Shown piece after piece: positions 9,926 to 19,284 of a stretch of DNA of 64,000 nucleotides. The position numbers and the translations under genes are program-made. Origin of the DNA: Paenibacillus sp. KS-LC4 (GTDB lineage Bacteria; Bacillota; Bacilli; Paenibacillales; Paenibacillaceae); contig NZ_CP145905.1 in the NCBI RefSeq assembly GCF_036894955.1, forward strand, positions 2,436,501 to 2,500,500, read 5' to 3'. Each line of letters begins with the position of its first letter. Position 1 is the first letter of the stretch. The notes beneath the pieces are model-generated. The model was not told where the DNA came from, did not search any database, and saw only the letters and a program-made list of their open reading frames with translations.

Positions 9926-11215
9926 ATGTCCTTGTGGATTATTAACGGCAGCGTATGGGATACAGCTGCAAGTGGCCTAGTGAAGCAGCATATTCGAATT
10001 GAGGATGGCAAAATCGCCGAGCTTGCAAGCGGCGAGGCAGCGCCAGATACAGGTTCAGCAGAAGTGATTGACGCAGAGGGCAAGCTCGTATCAGCAGGCT
10101 TTATTGATATGCACGTCCATTTGCGTGATCCCGGCTTCGAATATAAAGAAGACATTGCAACAGGGACGCGTTCAGCAGCGAAGGGTGGATTTACAACCAT
10201 CGCCTGCATGCCGAATACTCGCCCGGTGACAGATACACCTGAAACGATTGAATACATTTTGAACAAAAATGCGAAGGAAGGCATCGTTCGCGTCCTGCCT
10301 TACGCCGCCATTTCCAAAAATCAGCTCGGACGTGAGCTGACGGATTTTGCAGCGCTGAAGGCGGCAGGCACGATTGGCTTTACCGACGATGGTGTCGGCG
10401 TACAAAGCGCCCAAATGATGAAGGATGCGATGGCGCTGGCAAAGTCGCTTGACATGCCAGTCATTGCGCACTGCGAAGATAATACGCTCGTTGAGGGCTT
10501 GTTCGTCTCGGAAGGCAAGTTCTCCAGCGAGAACGGACTGAAGGGCATTCCGAATGAATCGGAAGCGATTCATGTTGGCCGCGACATTTTGCTCGCCGAA
10601 GCGACAGGCGTTCATTATCATGTCTGCCACGTCAGCACCGAGCAATCGGTAAGGCTGATCCGCCTTGGCAAGCAAATCGGCGTCAACGTAACCGCTGAGG
10701 TTTGCCCGCATCATCTAGTGCTGTCGGACGAGGACATTCCAGGCTTTGATGCCAATTGGAAAATGAACCCGCCGCTGCGCACGCCGCGCGATGTGGCCGC
10801 GGTCATTGAAGCGCTGGAGGACGGCACGATCGACATGATCGTAACGGATCATGCCCCGCATAGCGCGGAAGAGAAAGCTCGCGGCATGCAGCTTGCGCCG
10901 TTTGGAATCGTCGGCTTTGAGACAGCCTTTCCGCTGCTGTACACGCAGTTCGTCAAAACCGGCAAATGGACGCTTGGCTTCCTGCTTGATCGTATGACGG
11001 CTGACCCGGCACGAGTGTTCAAGCTTGAGACAGGCCGCTTGGCAGCAGGTGCGCCAGCGGATCTGACGATTGTGGATCTGGATAGCGAGCGTGCAGTTGA
11101 TCCTTCAACCTTTGCCTCGCGCAGCAACAACACGCCTTTCGGCGGCTGGAAGCTGCAAGGCTGGCCGGTAGCGACAATCGTAAATGGCAAGGTTGTATGG
11201 TCGGAGCAAGCATAA
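9926..11215 (+). CDS. pyrC: Dihydroorotase, class I
   Basis: Zinc amidohydrolase that cyclises carbamoyl aspartate to dihydroorotate. The metal motif DMHVHLRDPGFEYKED is at about residue 57, further metal ligands occur in IAHCEDN and YHVCHVSTEQ, and the catalytic Asp is in VTDHAPHS near 305. The 429-residue length is typical of the Gram-positive PyrC type. GGGAGG precedes the start, 31 bases after pyrB. Confidence 0.97.
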   Translation: MSLWIINGSVWDTAASGLVKQHIRIEDGKIAELASGEAAPDTGSAEVIDAEGKLVSAGFIDMHVHLRDPGFEYKEDIATGTRSAAKGGFTTIACMPNTRPVTDTPETIEYILNKNAKEGIVRVLPYAAISKNQLGRELTDFAALKAAGTIGFTDDGVGVQSAQMMKDAMALAKSLDMPVIAHCEDNTLVEGLFVSEGKFSSENGLKGIPNESEAIHVGRDILLAEATGVHYHVCHVSTEQSVRLIRLGKQIGVNVTAEVCPHHLVLSDEDIPGFDANWKMNPPLRTPRDVAAVIEALEDGTIDMIVTDHAPHSAEEKARGMQLAPFGIVGFETAFPLLYTQFVKTGKWTLGFLLDRMTADPARVFKLETGRLAAGAPADLTIVDLDSERAVDPSTFASRSNNTPFGGWKLQGWPVATIVNGKVVWSEQA

Positions 11216-11277
11216 GAGCGTTAACTTGGATATGCTAATTGACATATAGGAATACGAAGACCTGAGGAGTGAGACGG

Positions 11278-12429
11278 ATGCAAGCGAGATTATTATTGGA
11301 AGATGGAACATTGTTTACAGGATTATCCTTCGGCGCGGAAGTGCAAACGATGGGTGAGGTTGTTTTTAATACAGGAATTACGGGATATCAGGAAGTATTG
11401 TCTGATCCATCCTATTGTGGACAAATCGTCACGATGACTTATCCACTAATCGGCAACTACGGCATTTCGCGCGATGACTTTGAGTCGATTCGCCCTTATA
11501 TCCATGGTTTTGTCGTACGCCGTAATGAGCCGGTGCCGAGCAACTGGCGCGCCCAATATTCGCTTGAGCAGCTGCTTAAGGAATATAGCATTCCGGGCAT
11601 CAGCGAAATCGACACGCGTATGCTTACACGGATTTTGCGTCAGCATGGTACGATGAAAGGTCTGCTTACGACAGGCAACGAGCGCATTGAGGAACTGCAA
11701 GAGCGTCTTGGCTTATCTACACTGATGACGGATCAAGTGGCACGCACTTCGACAAAGCATGTATTTTCCAGCCCAGGCAATGGCGAGCGCATTGTGCTCG
11801 TAGACTTTGGCGCTAAAAGCGGTATTTTGCGCGAGCTGACTAAACGCGGCTGTGATGTCGTAGTTGTGCCTCATGACACGACGGCTGAAGAAATTCGCCG
11901 CCTTGCACCGGATGGCATTCAGCTTTCCAACGGCCCTGGGGACCCGAAGGATGTTCCACATGCGGTTAAAATGATTTCCGAGCTGCTCGGAGAGTACCCG
12001 ATTTTCGGTATTTGCCTTGGACATCAGCTGTTCGCACTCGCTTGCGGCGCTGATACAACGAAGCTTAAATTCGGCCACCGCGGCGGAAACCATCCAGTGA
12101 AGGAGCTGGCGACGAACCGTTGCTATATTACTTCCCAGAACCATGGCTACACTGTACTTGAAGATTCGATTGCAAGCTCCGGTCTGAGCGTAACGCATAT
12201 CAATAACAATGACCGTACGATTGAAGGGCTGAAGCATAATACGCATCCAGCATTTTCGGTGCAATACCACCCGGAGGCTGCTCCAGGACCGTATGATTCC
12301 AGCTACCTGTTTGACGAATTCCTGAGTATGATTCGCACACATAAATTAAACAACCCGCCACAGCGTCGTCAAGTCGTACTCGCGGAAACGTTGAAAGTGA
12401 AAGGGGAGCTTCAATATGCCCAAAAATAA
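11278..12429 (+). CDS. carA: Carbamoyl-phosphate synthase, glutamine-hydrolysing small subunit
   Basis: Class I glutamine amidotransferase that supplies ammonia to CarB. The N-terminal half is the small-chain domain ([14 protein letters not shown]); the C-terminal GATase has the nucleophile in [14 protein letters not shown] (about residue 245) and the His/Glu pair in [13 protein letters not shown] 11278 is preferred over the in-frame GTG 11269 because GAGGAG lies nine bases before it. The gene overlaps carB by 14 bases. It belongs to the pyrimidine operon, so it is the PyrR-controlled copy. Confidence 0.96.
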   Translation: MQARLLLEDGTLFTGLSFGAEVQTMGEVVFNTGITGYQEVLSDPSYCGQIVTMTYPLIGNYGISRDDFESIRPYIHGFVVRRNEPVPSNWRAQYSLEQLLKEYSIPGISEIDTRMLTRILRQHGTMKGLLTTGNERIEELQERLGLSTLMTDQVARTSTKHVFSSPGNGERIVLVDFGAKSGILRELTKRGCDVVVVPHDTTAEEIRRLAPDGIQLSNGPGDPKDVPHAVKMISELLGEYPIFGICLGHQLFALACGADTTKLKFGHRGGNHPVKELATNRCYITSQNHGYTVLEDSIASSGLSVTHINNNDRTIEGLKHNTHPAFSVQYHPEAAPGPYDSSYLFDEFLSMIRTHKLNNPPQRRQVVLAETLKVKGELQYAQK

Positions 12430-15400
12430 TAAACTCAAAAAAATTCTTGTCATCGGCTCCGGCCCGATTGTAATCGGCCAAGCTGCTGAATTTGACTATG
12501 CTGGAACGCAAGCTTGTCAGGCGCTTATGGAAGAAGGCTACGAGGTTGTATTGATCAACAGCAACCCGGCTACGATTATGACAGACACAAATATGGCGGA
12601 TAAAGTATACATCGAGCCAATTACCCTTGAATTTGTATCGCAAATTATTCGTCAGGAGCGTCCAGACGGCTTGCTGCCGACGCTTGGCGGCCAAACAGGT
12701 CTGAACATGGCAGTAGAGCTGGCTCGCGCTGGCGTATTGGAAGCGGAAAATGTACAGCTTCTCGGCACGCAGCTGACAGCTATTGAGAAAGCGGAGGACC
12801 GCGATTTGTTCCGCGAGCTGATGCGCGAGCTGGAGCAGCCGGTACCTGAAAGCGACATCGTAACGACTGTAGAAGCAGCAGTGGCTTTTGCCAATGAAAT
12901 TGGCTACCCGATTATCGTTCGTCCTGCCTACACGCTTGGCGGTACAGGCGGCGGAATTTGCGCAAATGAAGAAGAATTGCTGGAGACGGTTGCTTCAGGT
13001 ATTCGTTACAGCCCAATCGGCCAATGTCTAATTGAAAAGTCGATTGCCGGCATGAAGGAAGTTGAATATGAAGTTATGCGTGATGCGAACGACAACTGTA
13101 TCGTTGTCTGCAACATGGAAAACTTCGACCCGGTTGGCGTACATACTGGCGACAGTATCGTAGTAGCGCCTAGCCAAACGCTGTCGGATCGCGAGTATCA
13201 AATGCTTCGTTCCGCTTCGCTTAAAATTATTCGCGCTTTGAACATCGAAGGCGGCTGTAACGTACAGTTCGCGCTTGATCCACAAAGCTTCCAATATTAT
13301 GTAATCGAAGTTAACCCGCGTGTTAGCCGCTCCTCGGCGCTGGCTTCCAAAGCGACAGGCTACCCGATTGCCAAAATGGCTGCTAAAATTGCCATTGGCT
13401 ATACGCTTGATGAAATCGTGAACCCAGTAACAGGTCAGACCTATGCTTGCTTCGAGCCTACGCTGGATTATATCGTATCGAAAATTCCACGCTGGCCGTT
13501 TGACAAGTTCGTAAATGCAAACCGCAAGCTCGGCACGCAAATGAAGGCGACAGGCGAGGTTATGGCGATTGGCCGTACGTTCGAGGAGTCGATGCATAAA
13601 GCAGTACGTTCCCTTGAAATTGGCACGCATCGCATTCATTTGAAGGAAGCGGCAGACCTGAGCGAGGATGTGCTGCGCACGCGCCTTCAAAAGCCGGATG
13701 ATGAGCGTATGTTCCTCGTAGCGGAAGCGTTCCGCCGTGGTTATGCATTGCAGGAAATTCAAGATTTGACGAACATCGACTGGTGGTTCCTCGACAAAAT
13801 CGAAGGCATCATTGCATTCGAGGATAAAATTCGCAAGGAAGCGACGCTTTCTCGTGAGACGCTGTACCAAGCGAAGCGCAAAGGCTTCTCCGACCGTTCG
13901 ATCGCTGAGCTTCGCAAAGAAGGCAACCCGAAGGGCAGCCTTACGAATGAGCATGATATTCGTGCGTACCGTAAAGAGCTTGAAATTGTACCTGTATACA
14001 AAATGGTTGATACTTGCGCTGCTGAGTTTGAAGCGAGCACGCCTTACTACTATTCAACATACGAGGTAGAGAACGAGGTAGCGCCTTCGACGAAGGAGAA
14101 AGTGCTTGTACTCGGCTCTGGCCCGATTCGGATTGGACAAGGCATTGAGTTTGACTATTCGACGGTTCATGCGGTATGGGCCATTCAGAAGGCTGGCTAT
14201 GAAGCGGTTATTATCAACAATAACCCTGAGACGGTATCGACCGATTTCAGCACATCGGACCGCCTGTACTTCGAGCCTTTGTTCCTTGAGGATGTTATGA
14301 ACGTTATTGAGCAAGAGAAGCCAATCGGCGTCATCGTGCAGTTCGGCGGCCAAACGGCGATCAACCTCGCAGCTCCGCTAGCCAAAGCTGGCGTGAAAAT
14401 TCTTGGCTCCAGCCTGGAGAGCATCGACATGGCAGAGGATCGCAAAAAGTTCGAAGCCTTGCTTCGCGGCTTGAACGTTGCTCAGCCAGAAGGCAGCACA
14501 GTAACGTCTGTTGACGAGGCAGTTGCAACAGCTCAAAGACTCGGCTATCCAGTACTCGTTCGTCCTTCTTACGTCTTGGGCGGCCGCGCAATGGAAATCG
14601 TATATTCGGATGAAGATTTGCTGAGCTACATGGAAGTAGCCGTGAAAATCAACCCGGAGCATCCTGTCCTCATTGACCGTTATATGCTCGGTATGGAAGC
14701 TGAAGTCGATGCCATTTGCGATGGCGACACTGTGCTCATCCCAGGCATTATGGAGCATATTGAGCGCGCAGGCGTTCACTCCGGAGACTCGATTGCCGTG
14801 TATCCGCCGCAATCGTTGTCTGACAGCGTGAAGGAGCAAATCGTCGACATTACGATTAAAGTATCGAAGGCGCTGAACGTAGTCGGCCTGGTTAACATCC
14901 AGTTCGTTATTCATAACGAGGTTGTTTATGTCATTGAAGTAAATCCGCGTTCGTCACGTACAGTTCCGTTCCTGAGCAAAGTAACGAACTTGCAGATGGC
15001 TAACCTTGCGACACAAGCGATTCTTGGCACGAAGCTGGCTGATCTTGGTCATAAAGACGGTCTGTGGCCTGAAGATGAATATGTATCGGTTAAAGTTCCG
15101 GTCTTCTCGTTCGCGAAGCTGCGCCGTGTTGACCCTACCTTAACACCGGAGATGAAATCGACGGGTGAGGTTATGGGACGCGATGTGCAATATGCGAAAG
15201 CCTTGTACAAAGGCTTGCTAGGCGCAGGCATGAAAATTCCGACAACGGGCTCGATTATTGCGACCGTTGCGGATAAAGATAAAGAAGAAGCGCTCGAATT
15301 GCTTCGTGGCTTCTACAGCATTGGCTACAAAATCATTGCAACTGGCGGCACCGCAGCTATGCTGGAAGAAGCAGGCATGACGGTAACGACAGTGAATAAG

Positions 15401-15637
15401 CTGAGCGAAGGATCACCGAACATTCTTGATCTGATCCGTGAAGGCAAAGCACAATTCGTCTTCAATACGCTGACAAAAGGCAAAACGCCTGAGCGTGACG
15501 GCTTCCGGATTCGCCGTGAAGCGGTTGAGAACGGCGTCGTATGTATGACGTCGCTTGATACGGTTCGCGCCTTGCTGCGGATGATGGAAACCATCAACTT
15601 CTCCTCGCGTTCGATGCCTACACTGCTGCACAAATAA
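12416..15637 (+). CDS. carB: Carbamoyl-phosphate synthase large subunit
   Basis: Makes carbamoyl phosphate from bicarbonate, ammonia and two ATP. The 1073 residues contain the two homologous synthetase halves, each opening with a GSGPI(V/R)IGQ nucleotide motif (about residues 14 and 565) and each with an ATP-grasp core (GGTGGG near 180; [12 protein letters not shown] near 725). The last 140 residues are the MGS-like regulatory domain with [16 protein letters not shown]. It begins inside carA with GGGGAG before the start. The sequence is intact. Confidence 0.97.
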   Translation: MPKNNKLKKILVIGSGPIVIGQAAEFDYAGTQACQALMEEGYEVVLINSNPATIMTDTNMADKVYIEPITLEFVSQIIRQERPDGLLPTLGGQTGLNMAVELARAGVLEAENVQLLGTQLTAIEKAEDRDLFRELMRELEQPVPESDIVTTVEAAVAFANEIGYPIIVRPAYTLGGTGGGICANEEELLETVASGIRYSPIGQCLIEKSIAGMKEVEYEVMRDANDNCIVVCNMENFDPVGVHTGDSIVVAPSQTLSDREYQMLRSASLKIIRALNIEGGCNVQFALDPQSFQYYVIEVNPRVSRSSALASKATGYPIAKMAAKIAIGYTLDEIVNPVTGQTYACFEPTLDYIVSKIPRWPFDKFVNANRKLGTQMKATGEVMAIGRTFEESMHKAVRSLEIGTHRIHLKEAADLSEDVLRTRLQKPDDERMFLVAEAFRRGYALQEIQDLTNIDWWFLDKIEGIIAFEDKIRKEATLSRETLYQAKRKGFSDRSIAELRKEGNPKGSLTNEHDIRAYRKELEIVPVYKMVDTCAAEFEASTPYYYSTYEVENEVAPSTKEKVLVLGSGPIRIGQGIEFDYSTVHAVWAIQKAGYEAVIINNNPETVSTDFSTSDRLYFEPLFLEDVMNVIEQEKPIGVIVQFGGQTAINLAAPLAKAGVKILGSSLESIDMAEDRKKFEALLRGLNVAQPEGSTVTSVDEAVATAQRLGYPVLVRPSYVLGGRAMEIVYSDEDLLSYMEVAVKINPEHPVLIDRYMLGMEAEVDAICDGDTVLIPGIMEHIERAGVHSGDSIAVYPPQSLSDSVKEQIVDITIKVSKALNVVGLVNIQFVIHNEVVYVIEVNPRSSRTVPFLSKVTNLQMANLATQAILGTKLADLGHKDGLWPEDEYVSVKVPVFSFAKLRRVDPTLTPEMKSTGEVMGRDVQYAKALYKGLLGAGMKIPTTGSIIATVADKDKEEALELLRGFYSIGYKIIATGGTAAMLEEAGMTVTTVNKLSEGSPNILDLIREGKAQFVFNTLTKGKTPERDGFRIRREAVENGVVCMTSLDTVRALLRMMETINFSSRSMPTLLHK

Positions 15638-15672
15638 GTTTTAGCAAGCACGGCCAGCGCCGATTGCCTGCG

Positions 15673-15700
15673 GCCCGCAAATGGCTTTACCTTTGCGGGT
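15673..15700 (+). other. Hairpin in the carB-pyrF gap
   Basis: CCCGCAAA (15674-15681), a ten-base loop, TTTGCGGG (15692-15699): eight perfect pairs plus a closing G-T. No T-tract follows directly, so it is more likely an RNA stability or processing element than a terminator. It lies in the 134-base gap where many Firmicutes carry pyrK-pyrD. Confidence 0.6.
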
Positions 15701-15771
15701 GCGCGTGGCCCGGCGGATGGCCTTTTTAATGCGTATATTTGGCAAAAATACGGCAAAGGGGACGGTTAACG

Positions 15772-16503
15772 ATGAGTTTGACACGGGAACGGGAACAGGC
15801 AGCCGGAAAAATTATGGTTGCGCTCGATTATGCGGATGCGGCTTCTGCAGAGCGCTTATTGAATGAGCTGGAAGGTATTCCTTGTTATATGAAGGTGGGC
15901 ATGCAGCTCTTTTATGCGGCAGGGCCTGCTTTCATAGCGGGTCTTAAGGAACGGGGCTACCGTGTTTTCCTTGATGTAAAGATGCACGATATTCCGAACA
16001 CGGTCAAAGGCGGCTCAGGCAGCGTGACCCGGCTTGGCGTCGATATGTTCAATGTCCATGCTGCGGGCGGAAGCGCGATGCTTGAGGCAGCGGTCGAGGG
16101 CATGGAAGCTGCGCTTGCTGCGGGTCAAGCAAGGCCGAGTATTATTGCGGTGACTCAGCTAACGAGCACCAATCAAACGACGCTCAATGAGCAGATTGGT
16201 ATTGAGGGCACAGTTGAGCAGGCGGTTCTGCGTTATGCAGAGCTTGCCCGCGCTGCTGGTCTGAATGGCGTAGTAGCATCGCCTGCTGAAGTGCAGGCCA
16301 TCAAGCAGGCATGTGGCGCTTCCTTCCAGACAGTGACGCCAGGCATTCGCCCGAAGGGTGCCGATATAGGCGACCAATCGCGCATTATGACACCAGCTGA
16401 AGCGTTAAAGCAAGGAACAGATTACATGGTAATCGGTCGGCCAATTACGGCAGCCGCTAATTCAAGAGCAGTATTAGAAGCCATTATTGAGGAGCTGATT
16501 TAA
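15772..16503 (+). CDS. pyrF: Orotidine 5'-phosphate decarboxylase
   Basis: Last step to UMP. The active-site array appears as VALDYADA near residue 15, MKVGMQLFYA near 40 and the Asp-Lys-Asp motif DVKMHDIPNTVKG near 65; the phosphate-binding end reads VIGRPITAA. ATG 15772 is used, with AAAGGGGA eight bases upstream; TTG 15739 would give an unusual basic extension. It ends two bases before pyrE. Length (about 243) is normal. Confidence 0.95.
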   Translation: MSLTREREQAAGKIMVALDYADAASAERLLNELEGIPCYMKVGMQLFYAAGPAFIAGLKERGYRVFLDVKMHDIPNTVKGGSGSVTRLGVDMFNVHAAGGSAMLEAAVEGMEAALAAGQARPSIIAVTQLTSTNQTTLNEQIGIEGTVEQAVLRYAELARAAGLNGVVASPAEVQAIKQACGASFQTVTPGIRPKGADIGDQSRIMTPAEALKQGTDYMVIGRPITAAANSRAVLEAIIEELI

Positions 16504-16504
16504 G

Positions 16505-17152
16505 ATGAGCCAAGTTAAACTTTCAGAGTTGCCTAAAACAATTGCGGCCAGCCTGCTCGAAATCGGAGCAGTAGCCCTTAGTCCAAATGAGCCATTTACA
16601 TGGACATCAGGTCTGAAGTCGCCGATCTATTGCGACAATCGCCTCACGATGTCTTACCCAGCTATTCGCGAGCTCGTTGCGGATGGCTTCGCAGCTGTTA
16701 TCCGCGAGCGTTATCCGGATGTTGAAGTCATCGCGGGCACCTCGACAGCCGGTATTCCCCATGCAGCTTGGGTCGCGCATAAGCTTGGATTGCCAATGGC
16801 TTACATCCGCGACAAAGCGAAGGGTCATGGCAAGCAGAACCAAATCGAAGGCCGCATTGAGCCTGGGCAAAAGGTTGTTGTCATCGAGGATTTGATTTCA
16901 ACTGGAGGCAGCTCGCTTAAAGCGGGGCTTGCCGTTCGCGAGGCAGGTGCCGAGGTGCTAGCGGTGCTAGCGATTTTTACCTACCAGTTCGAGCAGGCGA
17001 CTTCGGCATTTGCCGAGGCAAACATGCCGCTTGAAACGTTATCCAATTATTCCGAGCTGATTGAAGCAGCCGTAGAGCTTGGCAAGGTGAAGAGCGATGA
17101 TATGCTGAAATTGCAAGCATGGCGCGAAGATCCGCAATCGTTTGGCAAATAG
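16505..17152 (+). CDS. pyrE: Orotate phosphoribosyltransferase
   Basis: Makes OMP from orotate and PRPP. The orotate/PRPP features are FTWTSGLKSPIYCDNR (about residue 30), AGTSTAGIPHAAWVA (about 80), the Lys-rich loop RDKAKGHGKQNQ (about 100) and the PRPP loop VVVIEDLISTGGSS (about 120). Last gene of the operon; a strong terminator follows. It starts one base after the pyrF stop. Confidence 0.97.
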   Translation: MSQVKLSELPKTIAASLLEIGAVALSPNEPFTWTSGLKSPIYCDNRLTMSYPAIRELVADGFAAVIRERYPDVEVIAGTSTAGIPHAAWVAHKLGLPMAYIRDKAKGHGKQNQIEGRIEPGQKVVVIEDLISTGGSSLKAGLAVREAGAEVLAVLAIFTYQFEQATSAFAEANMPLETLSNYSELIEAAVELGKVKSDDMLKLQAWREDPQSFGK

Positions 17153-17163
17153 TGCAAGCAGTG

Positions 17164-17200
17164 CTCCAGCCTTTTCCATCCGGAAGGGCTGGAGTTTTTT
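17164..17200 (+). terminator. Intrinsic terminator of the pyr operon
   Basis: CTCCAGCC and GGCTGGAG arms, extended by TTTTCC/GGAAGG, then seven T. Confidence 0.9.
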
Positions 17201-17213
17201 TATTATAGGCTCA

Positions 17214-17306
17214 TTCATAAGTATTTTATTTATAATGGGTCTAAATCTCAACGCAGAACGATAGCTTAGCCGTCAGAAAACGGCTTCAGCCGTTTACGCT
17301 TGTCAT
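17214..17306 (+). repeat. Dispersed palindromic repeat, family R1 copy D (degenerate)
   Basis: The AT-rich 5' half is degenerate; the 3' half has AACGGCTTCAGCCGTT and the ending GCCGTTTACGCTTGT shared exactly with copy B at 56.5 kb. It follows directly after the pyr terminator. Confidence 0.6.
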
Positions 17307-17348
17307 GATTCAAGTTTACGTAAAAATTTTAAAATCTTCGGTGATTTT

Positions 17349-17377
17349 TGTAACTTTTTGCTGTAATCGTTCGTCTA
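17349..17377 (+). promoter_or_regulatory. ECF-sigma-like promoter of the ABC operon
   Basis: TGTAAC at 17349-17354, a 17-base T-rich spacer, CGTCTA at 17372-17377. This matches the AAC...CGTC pattern of extracytoplasmic-function sigma factors of bacilli (sigma W/M/X types). No sigma-A box of comparable quality was seen before the operon, which suggests induction by cell-envelope stress. Confidence 0.6.
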
Positions 17378-17471
17378 ACACGTTAAGATGAGAATTATGA
17401 AGTTTTTTTAATTGAGCAGCCTGATTGTCATCCTAGGGCGCTCTGCTTAAGAGGAGGTAGAGAAATCAGCT

Positions 17472-18242
17472 ATGATATTTAGCAAGAAAAAAAAGGATGA
17501 GCAACCGGCACAGCAGCCCGACCTAGTGGAGGAAGAAAAGCAGGATCTAAAGCTAGAGAAAGAAGTACATAATGAAACACTGCTTTCCGTTGTGAATGTT
17601 GAACGGGTATTTCAAGCTGGCGGCGCGCCGTTGCGCGTGCTCAAAGGCATTAATATGCAGCTTCGCCAAAATCAGCTCGTTATGCTTCGCGGCCGTTCCG
17701 GCTCGGGCAAGACTACGCTGCTGAACTGTCTAGGCGGACTAGATACGCCAACGGAAGGCGAAATCTGGTTCAACGGCAGGCCCTTTCATAAGCTGAGCGA
17801 CGACAAGCGTACACTTGTCAGGCGCAAGGAAATGGGCTTTATTTTCCAGGCGTTCGCCTTGATGCCGCTGCTGTCTGCGAAGGAAAATGTCGAGCTGTCG
17901 CTGAGGATGGCCGGCGTTCCGCGTGCAACGTGGAAGGAGCGGGTGAACCACTGCCTGGAGCTGGTTGGTCTGGAGAAGAGGATGAACCATCGGCCCTTCG
18001 AGCTATCGGGGGGAGAGCAGCAGCGCGTAGCTATCGCGAAGGCGATTGCCCATAAGCCGATCCTGCTGCTGGCGGATGAGCCAACCGCAGAGCTGGATTC
18101 AAACATGTCCGCTCAAATTATGAATGTTTTTAAAACCATTATTCGCACGGAACAAGTCACGATCTGTATGACGACACATGATCCTACTATTATGGAGGTT
18201 GCCGACCATGTCTATGAAATGGTTGACGGGAAATTTATTTAA
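17472..18242 (+). CDS. ABC transporter ATP-binding protein (MacB/LolD type)
   Basis: Nucleotide-binding subunit. After a charged 35-residue N-terminal extension (Lys, Glu, Gln-rich) come Walker A GRSGSGKTT (about residue 76), the Q-loop FQAFALMPLLSAKENVEL, signature LSGGEQQR (about 177) and Walker B LLLADEPTAELD with H-loop TTHD. This subtype normally pairs with FtsX-like permeases and HlyD-like adaptors, exactly as in this operon. GGAGG lies 14 bases before the start. The adaptor gene begins inside it. Confidence 0.93.
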   Translation: MIFSKKKKDEQPAQQPDLVEEEKQDLKLEKEVHNETLLSVVNVERVFQAGGAPLRVLKGINMQLRQNQLVMLRGRSGSGKTTLLNCLGGLDTPTEGEIWFNGRPFHKLSDDKRTLVRRKEMGFIFQAFALMPLLSAKENVELSLRMAGVPRATWKERVNHCLELVGLEKRMNHRPFELSGGEQQRVAIAKAIAHKPILLLADEPTAELDSNMSAQIMNVFKTIIRTEQVTICMTTHDPTIMEVADHVYEMVDGKFI

Positions 18243-19281
18243 GCGTCCCGCAATATTAAGTCTTGCTGCAATCATGTTAATAACTAGCGGCTGCTCCCTG
18301 CTGCCCGCTGAAGATGAAGAGGAAGTTTTGCCTTCCATTGCACCGCCTCAAATTTCCAAGAAGCCAGAGTACGAGGTAACGACAGCTACGCTGGAGACGA
18401 AGGTTAATGTTATCGGCAAGCTGATTTCGTCTCGCGAGGAGCCTGTTTTTTTCACTCTGGATGGTAAAAACCTGAAGGAGCTGAACATTAAAGTAGGCGA
18501 TAAAGTGTCCGCAGGGCAGGTCATTGGCCAGCTTGATGTCGATTCCCTCTCCAAGACGCTGCGCATGGATAAGCTGGCCTTCCGCAAGGAAGAGACAGCG
18601 ATGAAGGAAGCGCTGAGAACACGCGATGAGATGGACCCGATCGAATTTGAGGAAAGATTAATTTTATTTGAAGAGAAGAAGCAGGCACTGGTCGATCAGG
18701 AGTCTGACATTGCGAAAGCTACGCTGACAGCGCCGATTAGCGGAACGGTTGTTTCGCTCAACGTCGAGAAGGGGGCAGCAATTAAAGCATATAGCACAAT
18801 TGCGGTCATTGCCGATACAACGACGCTTATTCCAGCAGCGAAGCTGACGAAGGATGAGCGGGCCAAAATCGTCGTCGGCATGCCGATTGTAGCTGAAATC
18901 AGCAATGCTGGCCAGTTCAAAGGCACGGTAAAAATGATGCCGTTAACCAATGACGATTCCACTGGCGGCAACAACGGTGGCGGCACCGGAACGAATACGG
19001 ATAAAGAGAAGCCGGAAGATTTTATGCAGGTAGAAATTAAAAATATGCCAAAAAACTTAACTCGCGGCACCCCGCTTTCGATCAGCATTATTACGAAGCG
19101 CAAGGAAAATGTCATTGTAATCCCGCCATCTACACTACGTTCCATTGGATCGCGTACGTACGTGCAGGTCATTGATGAGGATGGCAAACGTGAAGTGGAC
19201 GTAGAGGTTGGACAGCAAACGGCTACGCAAATCGAGATTTTGAAAGGCTTGGAGCCGGGACAGAAAGTTGTAGGTCGATAG
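18208..19281 (+). CDS. HlyD/MacA-type adaptor lipoprotein of the ABC system
   Basis: Membrane-fusion-type adaptor on the outer face of the membrane. I start it at ATG 18208 (GGAGG nine bases before); the protein then has a signal sequence ending in the lipobox ITSGC. Next come a lipoyl/barrel-sandwich part (VGDKVSAGQVIGQLD near residue 95), a charged helical hairpin (about 115-165), the second lipoyl half (LTAPISGTVVSLNVEKGAAI) and a beta-barrel part ending IEILKGLEPGQKVV. A short Gly/Asn/Thr-rich insertion lies near 245. It overlaps the ATPase gene by 35 bases. Confidence 0.9.
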   Translation: MSMKWLTGNLFKRPAILSLAAIMLITSGCSLLPAEDEEEVLPSIAPPQISKKPEYEVTTATLETKVNVIGKLISSREEPVFFTLDGKNLKELNIKVGDKVSAGQVIGQLDVDSLSKTLRMDKLAFRKEETAMKEALRTRDEMDPIEFEERLILFEEKKQALVDQESDIAKATLTAPISGTVVSLNVEKGAAIKAYSTIAVIADTTTLIPAAKLTKDERAKIVVGMPIVAEISNAGQFKGTVKMMPLTNDDSTGGNNGGGTGTNTDKEKPEDFMQVEIKNMPKNLTRGTPLSISIITKRKENVIVIPPSTLRSIGSRTYVQVIDEDGKREVDVEVGQQTATQIEILKGLEPGQKVVGR

Positions 19282-19284
19282 CCG

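Noticed and set aside
13028..13954. 308-codon minus-strand frame inside carB
   Set aside because: Long only because carB has a biased codon use; the plus-strand frame is an intact essential gene.
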